This document shows, piece by piece, positions 6,802-14,345 of a DNA stretch of 14,345 bases. This DNA comes from Sphaerochaeta sp. (GTDB lineage: Bacteria; Spirochaetota; Spirochaetia; Sphaerochaetales; Sphaerochaetaceae), in assembly GCA_003446545.1 (NCBI GenBank), contig DMAO01000095.1, positions 1 through 14,345 on the forward strand, read 5' to 3'. The position numbers and the translations under genes were made by a program. Below the pieces are notes generated by a model, which ran no database searches, was not told where the DNA came from, and worked only from the letters and a program-made list of their open reading frames with translations. Every line of letters starts with the position of its first letter. Position 1 is the stretch's first letter.

Positions 6802-8789
6802 ACTTGTTTACGAGGCCAATGAGACTGCTTACGGCCGTGGTTCTGGAACAGATGAGCGATGCAGTGGTCAAGAGCCTTTTGGAGCTGGGTGTAATGGATT
6901 TTGTCCACCTCAATAAGTTAGACCCAAAGCAAATGGAAAAGCTTAGTTCCCGCCCAAGCTCCATCAGCCGAATTGTCTTGGAAGATATGCGCCACCGTGT
7001 TGAGGCTGTCCTCAGACAGGGGCAGATCTCCCTGCCCTCCGCTGACGTTCTTGATGTGAAGAATATGGAAAAGCCCGATCTTGACTCTTATGGGGCACTG
7101 ATGGATTCTTTGGGAAAGAAGCTGCTTCTCTTGAAAGACCGTCAGAAGGAAAGCAACCAGCTTGTGCTCGGTTTCGATGAGATGCATCGCTACATAGATG
7201 AGGACAAGGGTGAATATCTGGACCTTCGGGTAGGAGAGATTGAGCATGGGAAGGCTGAAGACCTTTCAGGGCGCCTTGCCTCCTTTGGTGGCATTCTCGA
7301 ACCCTTTTCTGATGGGAAGAAGTTTATTTCCCTTACCCTACGCCGTGATGGTTCGCAGGTCACACCCTTACTTGATAAGTTTGGTTGGATAGAGAGCAGT
7401 GATGTGCAAGCCCAGAAAAAAGCCATCTCACTCATTACCCACCGTCTGGATGAGGAACACCGCAAAGCGGGTGTGCAAAGGGGAGAGATAGAAGCAGAGA
7501 TCAATGCCCTTGTCAAGAAGGAGAGTCCAGCTCTCATATCCATTTGGGGCAATCTCAGGCTCAACGAACTCAGCGATCAGATTCGCTCCTACTTCTCCTA
7601 TACCAGAAACACCACACTCTTTTCCGGATGGGTCCCCTCTGACCAGACTGATGAAGTTACCCGAGCCATTTTTACCTCCAGTGAAGGACAGTGTGTCATC
7701 GAATGGACCGAAGCTACCCAGATGCCCCGTGAGGAGGTTCCTGTTGCTATTACTTCACCAAAGTTTCTGGAACCATTCCAGAAGATAGTAAATAACTACA
7801 GCACCCCTGAGTATGGCACAATCAATCCAACTATTTTTGTCATGATAGCCTACCTCACAATGTTTGGCCTTATGTTCGGGGATGTCGGGCAGGGGTTTGT
7901 CCTGCTGCTCGTCGGATTGTTGATCCAGCTCAGCTACAAGAAAAATCCCCTTAAGGAAGATGGGCTGCTCAGTCGCAATATCGGAAAGCTGTTGCCCTAC
8001 CTAGGGCTCTCTTCCATGCTCTTCGGAGTGCTGTATGGTTCTTACTTTGGCTTTCCCCTGTTCCCAGCCCTCTGGTTTAATCTGGATGCTGTTGTCGCAG
8101 GCGATGTCACATCCGGGCCTGTCAAGGATGTCTACGGTATTCTTGGAATTACCATCAAGTTTGGAATAATTGTCATCTATACAGGTCTAGTCCTGAACTG
8201 GATCAACTTATTCAGGAAGAAATCGTGGCTGAAGATGATTATAGACAAGAATGGCATCGTCGGAGGCGTTTTGTTTGCTACTGGGCTCTATATGGGCTTC
8301 GTGTTTGTGGGTAGCGGCTACAAGACTTTTCCCTCAGATTCTTGGATTCCTGTTGTTTTAATCGTTACCATTCTGCTCTTATTCTTACGTGGGTTTATTG
8401 CCTATCATCTCTCTGTACGGAAGGGAGGACAACGGCATAGTTTGGGAACGGTCACCTTAGACGCTGTGATGGAGTGGGTGGTAGACCTCTTGGAGATTTT
8501 TGGCGGATACCTGTCCAACACGCTTTCCTTCATGCGTGTCGCCGGCTTGGGCATCGCCCATGCTGCCCTGATGGGGTCCTTTCACGAACTTTCCTCCCTA
8601 AGTGGAGGCGTGGGTGCGATTGCCATATTGATCTTGGGAAACGCACTGGTAATAGTACTTGAAGGGTTGAGCTCAGGTATTCAAGCCTTGAGGCTCAACT
8701 ACTATGAATTTTTCTCTAGGTATTTTACAGGAAAGGGTGTTGCGTATGAGCCGGTCGGCTTGAAGACATCGTTTGCTGCTCAAAAATAG
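6798..8789 (+). CDS. atpI: V-type ATP synthase subunit I (stator a-subunit)
   Basis: A 663-residue membrane protein, near the usual 650. Residues 1 to about 340 are a cytoplasmic helical/alpha-beta arm that receives the peripheral stalks. From about 345 there is a membrane domain of several segments, starting with the family motif GLMFGDVGQGFVLLL. Near the end is the signature SNTLSFMRVAGLGIAHAAL; Arg580 in SFMRV matches the essential stator Arg that faces the K-ring carboxylate and allows ions to pass the half-channels. ATG 6798 overlaps the stop of subunit C in an ATGA junction, and AGGGGGG (6784-6790) lies 7 nt upstream. K follows 23 nt downstream. The protein has no visible truncation or frameshift. 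Confidence 0.95.
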   Translation: MNLFTRPMRLLTAVVLEQMSDAVVKSLLELGVMDFVHLNKLDPKQMEKLSSRPSSISRIVLEDMRHRVEAVLRQGQISLPSADVLDVKNMEKPDLDSYGALMDSLGKKLLLLKDRQKESNQLVLGFDEMHRYIDEDKGEYLDLRVGEIEHGKAEDLSGRLASFGGILEPFSDGKKFISLTLRRDGSQVTPLLDKFGWIESSDVQAQKKAISLITHRLDEEHRKAGVQRGEIEAEINALVKKESPALISIWGNLRLNELSDQIRSYFSYTRNTTLFSGWVPSDQTDEVTRAIFTSSEGQCVIEWTEATQMPREEVPVAITSPKFLEPFQKIVNNYSTPEYGTINPTIFVMIAYLTMFGLMFGDVGQGFVLLLVGLLIQLSYKKNPLKEDGLLSRNIGKLLPYLGLSSMLFGVLYGSYFGFPLFPALWFNLDAVVAGDVTSGPVKDVYGILGITIKFGIIVIYTGLVLNWINLFRKKSWLKMIIDKNGIVGGVLFATGLYMGFVFVGSGYKTFPSDSWIPVVLIVTILLLFLRGFIAYHLSVRKGGQRHSLGTVTLDAVMEWVVDLLEIFGGYLSNTLSFMRVAGLGIAHAALMGSFHELSSLSGGVGAIAILILGNALVIVLEGLSSGIQALRLNYYEFFSRYFTGKGVAYEPVGLKTSFAAQK

Positions 8790-8793
8790 GAAG

Positions 8794-8807
8794 TTTTTTT
8801 AGGAGGG
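8794..8807 (+). promoter_or_regulatory. U-rich leader and strong ribosome binding site of subunit K
   Basis: A run of seven T (8794-8800) runs directly into AGGAGGG (8801-8807), 5 nt from the ATG at 8813. This is the closest match to the anti-Shine-Dalgarno among the operon's starts. A U-rich stretch before a good SD resembles the translational enhancer known for E. coli atpE. There is no GC-rich stem before the T run, so an intrinsic terminator is unlikely. Confidence 0.65.
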
Positions 8808-8812
8808 TCAAT

Positions 8813-9160
8813 ATGACCAGTATCGCATTCAAAAAGAAAGTATCGATGTCCTTTGCTGCCACAGCGTTGCTGTTGCTCGCCTCCGGCTTTGTCTTTGCCC
8901 CTAGTGCCTTTGCAGCTACTACTGAGGCAGCAGCCCCTGGAAGCTACACCGTAGCTGTCATCTGCTTCAGTGCTGCCCTTGCCTTTGGCATAGGAGCCCT
9001 GGCAGCTGGCTTGGCAATTGGTAAGGTGGGGAGCGCAGCAATGGGCGCCATCAGTGAAAGACCTGAAATTGCCAGTCAGGCTTTGATTTTCATCGCACTT
9101 GCAGAAGGTCTGGTTGTATTTGGCTTTATCACGGCTCTGATGATTCTCGGTAAGGCATAA
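8813..9160 (+). CDS. atpK: V-type ATP synthase subunit K (proteolipid ring), single-hairpin with signal-peptide-like N-terminus
   Basis: A 115-residue hydrophobic protein forming the rotating membrane ring. Residues 1-34 resemble a cleavable signal peptide: KKK, hydrophobic core, ending SAFA. The mature part is one helical hairpin: TM1 about 45-70 (Ala/Gly-rich, FGIGALAAGLAIG), a polar loop ending ISERPE, and TM2 about 88-112 (IALAEGLVVFG). Glu98 is the ion-binding carboxylate. The single-hairpin plus signal-peptide layout matches Thermus K/L and differs from the four-segment Enterococcus NtpK. The loop and TM2 also look like F-type subunit c, but the operon context fixes it as V-type. The Gln and Ser/Thr next to Glu that mark sodium sites in F-type c rings are absent by eye (Ile69 and Gly99 at those places), favouring protons. 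The start has the operon's best SD. Confidence 0.92.
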   Translation: MTSIAFKKKVSMSFAATALLLLASGFVFAPSAFAATTEAAAPGSYTVAVICFSAALAFGIGALAAGLAIGKVGSAAMGAISERPEIASQALIFIALAEGLVVFGFITALMILGKA

Positions 9161-9163
9161 CAG

Positions 9164-9466
9164 ATGAAGTATTTTGTCATCGGTGACGAGGATACCGTAC
9201 TGGGGTTCTCCCTTGTCGGTGTATTCGGCATGCAGGCGACAAATGCCGAACAGGCACGACAGGCTTGGAACAAGGCACTGGAGGATACCGCCAACGGCAT
9301 CATAATCATTACAGATGTGGTAGCCAATATGATCCGAGCGACAGTTGATCAGTATCTGTTTTCCGAATCGTTTCCTCTTGTGGTTGAGATCCCTTCTTCA
9401 CGCGGAGATGGAAATCATACGGATCTCAGATCATTAGTAAACAAAGCCATCGGTGTATCGCTTTAA
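9164..9466 (+). CDS. atpF: V-type ATP synthase subunit F
   Basis: A 100-residue soluble alpha/beta protein of the central rotor stalk, about the normal size. The N-terminal MKYFVIGDEDTVLGFSLVGV is the family signature (strand, GD, GF.L.G), then IIIITDVVANMI and FPLVVEIPS complete the Rossmann-like fold. It binds subunit D and modulates ATP hydrolysis in Thermus and Enterococcus enzymes. The ATG at 9164 lies 3 nt after the K stop; the only SD-like sequence is AAGG (9152-9155), so initiation is probably coupled to termination of K. It sits between K and E, an unusual place for F (see findings). Confidence 0.93.
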   Translation: MKYFVIGDEDTVLGFSLVGVFGMQATNAEQARQAWNKALEDTANGIIIITDVVANMIRATVDQYLFSESFPLVVEIPSSRGDGNHTDLRSLVNKAIGVSL

Positions 9467-9476
9467 AGGGGTTCTC

Positions 9477-10073
9477 ATGGATAACACGGACAATCGTCTG
9501 CTGGAAGGAATCATCCGCCAAGCAGAGCTAACTGCAGAGAAGGTTGAGAAGGATGCACGTCTCCAGGCAAAGCAAATTGTTGAAGATGCTGAAAAACAAT
9601 CTGTTCAAGAGATTGCGTTGGAGCAGAAAACCCTTCAGCATAAGCTTAGGCAGGTTGAGTTGCGGCTTCAGGCAAATATGTCTAGTGTGAAGCGAAAGGC
9701 GGCTCTCAAGCAGATCGATGAGAGTTATCTTTCTGTGATGCGTCTGCTTCGGCAGAAGATGAACCGTAAGATGATCGAGCCCCATCTCTCCGCTTGGATT
9801 GCAGAGGCTGCCATCGGCTTGGATCTGAAGGAGGCGAAGGTCTCCTCCAATATGCAATGCCCGGCAACTGAGGAACATCTTAAGGAAGCGGTAACCCTAG
9901 TGAAGAAAAATACTGGTTCTGATGTTATCTTGAGCCTGAATCCCAAACCAATAAGGTCTCTTGGGGTAGTGCTCTCTTCGTTGGACGACAAGGTTTCGTT
10001 TAACAATCAGGTCGAAATCCGTCTCAGACGGTTTGACCGCGTAATTAGGACAATGATTCAGGAACATACATGA
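9477..10073 (+). CDS. atpE: V-type ATP synthase subunit E (peripheral stalk)
   Basis: A 198-residue protein. Residues 1-100 are a long charged coiled coil (VEKDARLQAKQIVEDAEKQ) that pairs with the small H/G-like subunit encoded at 5373. Residues about 100-198 form the globular part that grips the top of the A3B3 head; it ends with SLGVVLSSLDDKVSFNNQV and IRLRRF, the family's GG-V-SxDG-xxxNNT-like and Arg-rich pattern. The ATG at 9477, with AAAGGGG (9465-9471) 5 nt upstream, is preferred over the GTG at 9453, which lies inside subunit F and has no SD. The stop overlaps the A start in an ATGA junction. Confidence 0.9.
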   Translation: MDNTDNRLLEGIIRQAELTAEKVEKDARLQAKQIVEDAEKQSVQEIALEQKTLQHKLRQVELRLQANMSSVKRKAALKQIDESYLSVMRLLRQKMNRKMIEPHLSAWIAEAAIGLDLKEAKVSSNMQCPATEEHLKEAVTLVKKNTGSDVILSLNPKPIRSLGVVLSSLDDKVSFNNQVEIRLRRFDRVIRTMIQEHT

Positions 10074-11848
10074 AAGACAGAATAGTCGGACAAGTCAAAC
10101 GGGTAAATGGCCCAGTCATCATTCTCAAGGACGTCACAGATGCGTCGATGATGGAGATGGTCAGGATCGGTGAGCAACAACTTATTGGCGAGGTGGTGAA
10201 GCTCTATGACGGGAGGGCCACCGTGCAAGTCTATGAGGATGCTACCGGAATATGCCCTGGTGACAATGTCTATGGTAGTGGTTTGAGTCTCAGTGTAGAG
10301 CTTGGACCTGGGCTGATAGGAACGATCTACGACGGTATTCAGCGTCCGCTGGAAAAGCTGATGGAGGCTTCCGGCGCCTTTATTTCACGAGGAATATCCT
10401 TCCCTGCCCTTGACCATGAGAAAAAGTGGCCCTTTGTACCTAAGGTAGAAGTCGGTGCAAACCTGACCAAGGGAATGACCCTCGGTGAAGTTGTTGAGAC
10501 CGAAAGGGTAGTGCATAAGATTATGGTCCCCCCTTCCATCGATGAGTGTGTCGTTGCCAAGATAGCCTCCGAAGGTGACTACACCGTTGAGGAGATTATT
10601 GCAACGGTAGTGCTTCCCGACGGTAAAGAGCAAAAACTGACGATGGTACAGCACTGGCCTATCAGAGTACCGCGTCCTGTGACCGAACGTCTTGCTTTGA
10701 AACAACCCCTCATAACTGGCTTGAGGGTCATCGATACCCTTTTCCCAATTTCAAAAGGGGGAACCGTCGCCATTCCTGGTGGTTTCGGTACAGGCAAGAC
10801 CATGACCCAGCACTCCATCGCCCAGTGGTGTGATGCTGACATCATCGTTTATATTGGATGTGGTGAACGGGGAAACGAGATGACCGACGTACTTAGGGAG
10901 TTCCCCTTGCTCATTGACCCAAGGACCGGACAGTCCCTGATGCAACGCACCCTTCTTATAGCGAACACCTCCAATATGCCGGTATCAGCTAGAGAGGCGA
11001 GTATCTATACAGGCATATCCATGGCCGAATACTATCGTGACCAAGGCTATCATGTTGCCATCATGACAGACTCCACCAGCCGGTGGGCAGAGGCGCTCAG
11101 GGAGTTGAGCGGACGCATGGAGGAGATGCCGGCAGAAGAGGGCTTCCCTGCCTATCTTCCCACCAGGATTGCCCAGTTCTATGAGCGGGCAGGTTTTATG
11201 AAATGTCTTTCCGGAGAAACCGGATCAATCTCAGTCATCGGTGCTGTCAGCCCTCCTGGAGGTGACTTTTCAGAACCAGTAACCCAACATACCAAACGGT
11301 TTGTCCGTTGTTTTTGGGCTTTGGACCGTGCATTGGCTAGTAGCCGTCACTATCCGGCAATAAGTTGGATAGACTCCTATAGTGAATACCTCACCGATGT
11401 ACAGCCCTGGTGGAGTCAGCATAGTGACGGGACTTGGCAGATAAACAGACAAAGGATCATGGAGCTCCTGCAAAAGGAAGTGCGCTTACAGCAGATTGTC
11501 AAGCTGGTCGGTCCTGATGCACTACCAGATAGTCAGAACTTCATCCTTGAGGTATGTTCCCTGTTCAAGACAGCTTTCCTCCAGCAGAATGCGTTTGACG
11601 AAGTCGACCGCTTTTGCTCGGTCGGTAAGCAGGTGAGGATGCTTGAGATCATTCTCGGGTACTATCAGAAGGGTTCTGAGGCTATTGCCAAAGGGGTGCC
11701 GATGGTCAAGATTCGTCGGTTGAAGGTTGTTCAGGAGATAGCAAGGATGCGCCTCACCATTGAGAACGATGACTTGCAAGCCTTCGATAAGCTGCAACTG
11801 AGGCTTGAGCGTTCCATCGACCAGCTTGGGGGAATCTATGAGGACTAA
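10070..11848 (+). CDS. atpA: V-type ATP synthase catalytic subunit A
   Basis: A 592-residue catalytic subunit, of normal length. An N-terminal barrel (about 1-80) precedes the V-type-specific non-homologous insert (about 115-195), which separates it from F-type beta. The nucleotide site shows Walker A GGFGTGKT at 237-244 (Lys243), catalytic Glu266 in GCGERGNEM, and Walker B Asp334 in [17 protein letters not shown]. The C-terminal helical part (about 440-592) contacts D. With B it forms the alternating A3B3 ring that hydrolyses or makes ATP. The usual P-loop of this family is GPFGSGKT, so the Pro to Gly change at 238 is notable. ATG 10070 overlaps the E stop by 4 nt. The stop lies 11 nt inside the B gene. 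Confidence 0.97.
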   Translation: MKDRIVGQVKRVNGPVIILKDVTDASMMEMVRIGEQQLIGEVVKLYDGRATVQVYEDATGICPGDNVYGSGLSLSVELGPGLIGTIYDGIQRPLEKLMEASGAFISRGISFPALDHEKKWPFVPKVEVGANLTKGMTLGEVVETERVVHKIMVPPSIDECVVAKIASEGDYTVEEIIATVVLPDGKEQKLTMVQHWPIRVPRPVTERLALKQPLITGLRVIDTLFPISKGGTVAIPGGFGTGKTMTQHSIAQWCDADIIVYIGCGERGNEMTDVLREFPLLIDPRTGQSLMQRTLLIANTSNMPVSAREASIYTGISMAEYYRDQGYHVAIMTDSTSRWAEALRELSGRMEEMPAEEGFPAYLPTRIAQFYERAGFMKCLSGETGSISVIGAVSPPGGDFSEPVTQHTKRFVRCFWALDRALASSRHYPAISWIDSYSEYLTDVQPWWSQHSDGTWQINRQRIMELLQKEVRLQQIVKLVGPDALPDSQNFILEVCSLFKTAFLQQNAFDEVDRFCSVGKQVRMLEIILGYYQKGSEAIAKGVPMVKIRRLKVVQEIARMRLTIENDDLQAFDKLQLRLERSIDQLGGIYED

Positions 11849-13259
11849 AGAAGAAACATTGCTTGTTCACACTGACCGTCACCTGCTGTCAGGAAGGGAG
11901 TATCGCGGTACTTCCCGTATCGACGGTCCTTTGGTATATATGAGAAACACCCATCCCGTCGGATATGGTGAACTTGTTGAAATTATCGCTCCAGACGGGA
12001 GCCATCGCTCGGGGCAGGTCCTGGACACCAGTGATGAGGCTGTAGTCGTACAGGTCTATGAAGGAACCGATGGGTTAAACCTTCCTGACACTGGAATGCG
12101 TTTCTTGGGAGAGCCTCTTACCTTATCCGTCTCTGAGCAGATGCTCGGTCGGGTTATGAATGGGTTGGGCAAAAGCCGTGATGGTTCGACCTTACCCCAA
12201 GGCGCTGTCGAGAAAGATGTGAATGGCGAGCCCATCAATCCTACTGCTCGTGAGTATCCAAGGGATTTCATTCAGACAGGAATCTCTGTCATCGATGGTC
12301 TTACCACCCTAATCCAAGGCCAGAAGGTTCCCATTTTCAGTGGGAACGGTCTGGACCATAACAAGTTGGCGGCCCAGATTGCTCGCCAGGCCAAGGTAAG
12401 GAAGAGTGGTGCTGATTTTTGCATTGTATTTGCAGCTATGGGAGTCAAATATGATGTTGCCCGGTATTTTATCGATAGCTTTGAGGAGACAGGGGTATTG
12501 GACAATGTGGCGCTCTTTCTCTCTCTTGCAGATGACCCCTCCATTGAAAGGACCATCACCCCCAAGACAGCACTCACCCTTGCAGAGTATCTGGCCTTTG
12601 AAAAGGGCAAACAGGTTTTGGTCATCATGACAGATATGACCAACTACTGCGAAGCCTTACGCGAGATTGGTACGATGCGTGGGGAAATCCCTTCCAGAAA
12701 AGGGTATCCAGGGTATCTCTATTCAAGCCTCGCCGAGCTGTATGAACGATCGGGGAAGATAGCAGGAAGAGGTGGTTCCATTACCCAGCTTCCTATCCTG
12801 ACTATGCCCAATGATGATATCAGTCATCCAGTCCCCGACCTTACGGGATATATTACTGAAGGGCAGATTGTTTTTGACCGTTCGATGCAGGCGCGTGGTA
12901 TCTATCCTCCGATCAACTGCCTGCCTTCGCTCTCCCGCCTCATGAAAGACGGTATCGGAGAGGGGATGACCCGAGGTGATCATCCTCATTTGGCAAACCA
13001 GCTCTTTGCATCCTACAGCCACGTCAAGGACGTGCAGAATCTTGCCTCCGTCATCGGAGAAGAGGAGCTTACTTCCCTTGACCAGCAGTATCTGGAGTTC
13101 GGTAATTTCTTTGAACACAAGTTTGTCAATCAGAGCTTTACCGAAGACCGCAGTATTGAACAGACTCTTGATATCGGATGGGAGGCCTTGAGCATACTTC
13201 CTTCAGAGGAGTTGCAGCGTCTCAGCGATGAGGAGATAGCCGAACACTACGGCAAATAG
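11838..13259 (+). CDS. atpB: V-type ATP synthase subunit B (non-catalytic, regulatory)
   Basis: A 473-residue protein, the normal size for B (about 460-480). The degenerate P-loop [16 protein letters not shown] replaces a Walker A, as in all B subunits (usually SGSGLPHN), so it does not itself hydrolyse [17 protein letters not shown] is the equivalent of Walker B. PSLSRLM carries Arg367, equivalent to the arginine finger that completes the catalytic site on A. ATG 11838 lies within the end of A (11 nt overlap) after GGGGGA (11828-11833). Family proteins start near MRTKEE, which supports this start over the TTG 11 codons upstream. D follows 8 nt downstream. Confidence 0.96.
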   Translation: MRTKEETLLVHTDRHLLSGREYRGTSRIDGPLVYMRNTHPVGYGELVEIIAPDGSHRSGQVLDTSDEAVVVQVYEGTDGLNLPDTGMRFLGEPLTLSVSEQMLGRVMNGLGKSRDGSTLPQGAVEKDVNGEPINPTAREYPRDFIQTGISVIDGLTTLIQGQKVPIFSGNGLDHNKLAAQIARQAKVRKSGADFCIVFAAMGVKYDVARYFIDSFEETGVLDNVALFLSLADDPSIERTITPKTALTLAEYLAFEKGKQVLVIMTDMTNYCEALREIGTMRGEIPSRKGYPGYLYSSLAELYERSGKIAGRGGSITQLPILTMPNDDISHPVPDLTGYITEGQIVFDRSMQARGIYPPINCLPSLSRLMKDGIGEGMTRGDHPHLANQLFASYSHVKDVQNLASVIGEEELTSLDQQYLEFGNFFEHKFVNQSFTEDRSIEQTLDIGWEALSILPSEELQRLSDEEIAEHYGK

Positions 13260-13267
13260 GAGGAAGC

Positions 13268-13978
13268 GTGAATACCACTCTTGCTCCTACACGGAGCAAC
13301 TTGCTCAAGCTGGCGGATGACCTGAAGTTTGCCCAATTGGGGTATGAACTGCTGGATCAGAAACGTTCGATTCTTGTAGCTGAATTGCTGACCTTGGTAG
13401 ATCAGGCCGTTGATTACGAAAGCAGGGTTGTTCAGGCCCTCAAGGAATCTGAGGCTTCCTTGAGTGATGCCATCATGAAGATGGGGCGTCTGAGGGTAGG
13501 TAATCTCAGTGGTGCTGTAAACATTGATTATTCCATTGATTTAGGAAAACGAAGGGTGATGGGGGTGACCTTACCCAAGGTCGATACCTCATTTACCGAT
13601 AACAGTCCCTATTTCAGTAGTGAAGACACCAGCATTCTTGCCGAACTGTCAATTGACCGCTATCGCGATACCTTGAGTCTTATGGGGCGCCTAGCAGAGT
13701 TGAAGGTCTCCATCATGCGCCTCGCACGGGAGGTCAAGAAGACCATCCGCAAGGTCAATGCCCTGGAAAAGATAGTAATTCCTGATAACCAGGAGACCAT
13801 CAATTGGATGCGTGGCCGTATTGAAGAGCAGGAGAGGGAGAACTTCATCTTGCTAAAAGTGGTCAAGAGCAGGATGGAACAGGCACAAATTGCCATTGAT
13901 CCTAAGCAGAAGAGGATGACCTCCGTCGTAGTTAATGATACGATGGAGAAAGGAGGTTCGCATGGGAGTCCCGTTTAA
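13268..13978 (+). CDS. atpD: V-type ATP synthase subunit D (central stalk)
   Basis: A 236-residue rotor axle. The N-terminus APTRSNLLKLADDLKFAQLG, then LLDQKRSILVAEL, is the family signature and forms the first helix of the coiled coil that runs through A3B3. The second helix is near the C-terminus (VRTIRKVNALEK-like: KKTIRKVNALEKIVIP). The middle (about 75-130) is the globular part. The start is GTG at 13268 with a strong AGGAGG (13258-13263) just upstream. The 3' end overlaps the universal stress protein gene by 17 nt. Somewhat longer than Thermus D (about 223), with an acidic-to-polar C-terminal extension ending GGSHGSPV. Confidence 0.94.
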   Translation: MNTTLAPTRSNLLKLADDLKFAQLGYELLDQKRSILVAELLTLVDQAVDYESRVVQALKESEASLSDAIMKMGRLRVGNLSGAVNIDYSIDLGKRRVMGVTLPKVDTSFTDNSPYFSSEDTSILAELSIDRYRDTLSLMGRLAELKVSIMRLAREVKKTIRKVNALEKIVIPDNQETINWMRGRIEEQERENFILLKVVKSRMEQAQIAIDPKQKRMTSVVVNDTMEKGGSHGSPV

Positions 13979-14345
13979 GGATATCGTAGTGTATCTTGAC
14001 GGATCTGAGAGTTCGATGACCGCTGCAATGTATGGCATTAAGATGGCTGTTGAACATAAAGCCAATCTCACTGCCGTCTATGTGGTAAATACGAAAGCTC
14101 TCAGCGAGTTGGTGAAAGCCGGTATCTTTGTTGCCATAGAGCGTGATGAGTACCAGCGTGATCTGCAAGCCGATGCGGACAGATATTTGCGACATGTCAC
14201 CAAGTTGGCGGCACAGGTGCATTTGGAAATTGAAACGGTCAAATTGGAAGGAGCCACCCATGTGGTGGTGAAACAACTGCTTAAGGAGAGACATGCCGAC
14301 CTTTTGGTGCTTGGGGGTATTACCGATATCCGTTCAAGACGGGAG
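13962..14345 (+). CDS. Universal stress protein (UspA family), partial at the right edge
   Basis: An open reading frame of 128 codons with no stop before the window ends. It starts MGVPFKDIVVYLDGSESSM, which is the UspA first strand and D-G-S loop, followed by a helix (AAMYGIKMAVEH), a second strand (LTAVYVVN), the middle helical part and the strand HADLLVLGG with the start of the nucleotide-binding loop. The GxxG-9x-GS/T motif would fall beyond the edge, so ATP binding cannot be judged. ATG 13962 has an excellent AAGGAGG (13950-13956) 5 nt upstream, lying inside subunit D. Usp proteins bind nucleotides and act in stress responses; the coupling to the ATPase suggests a shared expression or a role with energy status. 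Function beyond family is unknown. Confidence 0.82.
   Translation, partial: MGVPFKDIVVYLDGSESSMTAAMYGIKMAVEHKANLTAVYVVNTKALSELVKAGIFVAIERDEYQRDLQADADRYLRHVTKLAAQVHLEIETVKLEGATHVVVKQLLKERHADLLVLGGITDIRSRRE

Noticed and set aside
8794..8800. T7 run as an intrinsic terminator between I and K
   Set aside because: No stem-forming sequence precedes it and K is essential to the same enzyme.
8813..9160. Subunit K as an F-type ATP synthase c subunit
   Set aside because: TM2 and the loop resemble F-type c, but all neighbours are V-type subunits and no F-type genes are present; the signal-peptide layout fits Thermus V-type.
9453..9476. GTG 9453 as start of subunit E
   Set aside because: It lies inside subunit F without an SD; ATG 9477 has AAAGGGG at ideal spacing.
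1..14345. CRISPR array, tRNA, rRNA, insertion sequence or phage genes
   Set aside because: No regularly spaced repeats, no tRNA or rRNA-like sequence, and no transposase or phage domains were seen on either strand.

Overview
The window looks like a chromosomal segment from a spirochaete. The best guess is a Sphaerochaeta/Treponema-type lineage: there is a complete bacterial V-type (A/V-type) rotary ATPase operon, the V-ATPase proteins have a spirochaete-like feel, base composition is moderate, and envelope genes point to a diderm. This taxonomic call is inference; no rRNA or lineage marker is present. All supported genes are on the + strand.

Layout. (1) 1-194 is a gene-free left edge with four back-to-back short inverted repeats (23-89) and then a weak candidate promoter. 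(2) 195-761 encodes a TetR-type regulator of the DhaS-like subgroup. (3) 862-5284 is a two-gene unit of an envelope chaperone-usher type: a PapD-like periplasmic chaperone, then a very long usher-like outer-membrane protein of about 1204 residues with an unusual N-terminal membrane segment, a proline-rich linker and a long C-terminal tail. No pilin or adhesin subunit gene is visible beside them. (4) 5373-13978 is a tightly packed V-type ATPase operon in the order peripheral-stalk H/G-like, C, I, K, F, E, A, B, D, followed by (5) an overlapping universal stress protein gene that runs off the right edge.

How the genes work together. The A3B3 head (A, B), central stalk (D, F, C as socket), peripheral stalks (E plus the small H/G-like coiled coil), stator membrane subunit I and the K ring are all present, so the operon can supply a whole ion-translocating ATPase. 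Starts overlap stops at C/I (4 nt), E/A (4 nt), A/B (11 nt) and D/USP (17 nt), which points to translational coupling. K has a U-rich leader and the best Shine-Dalgarno sequence, as expected for a subunit needed in many copies. The K ion site looks proton-type by eye.

The least conventional part is the chaperone-usher pair. The chaperone appears to lack the Arg/Lys pair that anchors pilin carboxylates in PapD, the usher-like barrel seems to carry an N-terminal membrane anchor plus a Pro-rich linker, and no subunit gene is nearby. This is the best candidate here for an undescribed system. The V-ATPase is recognisable, with a non-standard gene order and a P-loop substitution in subunit A.
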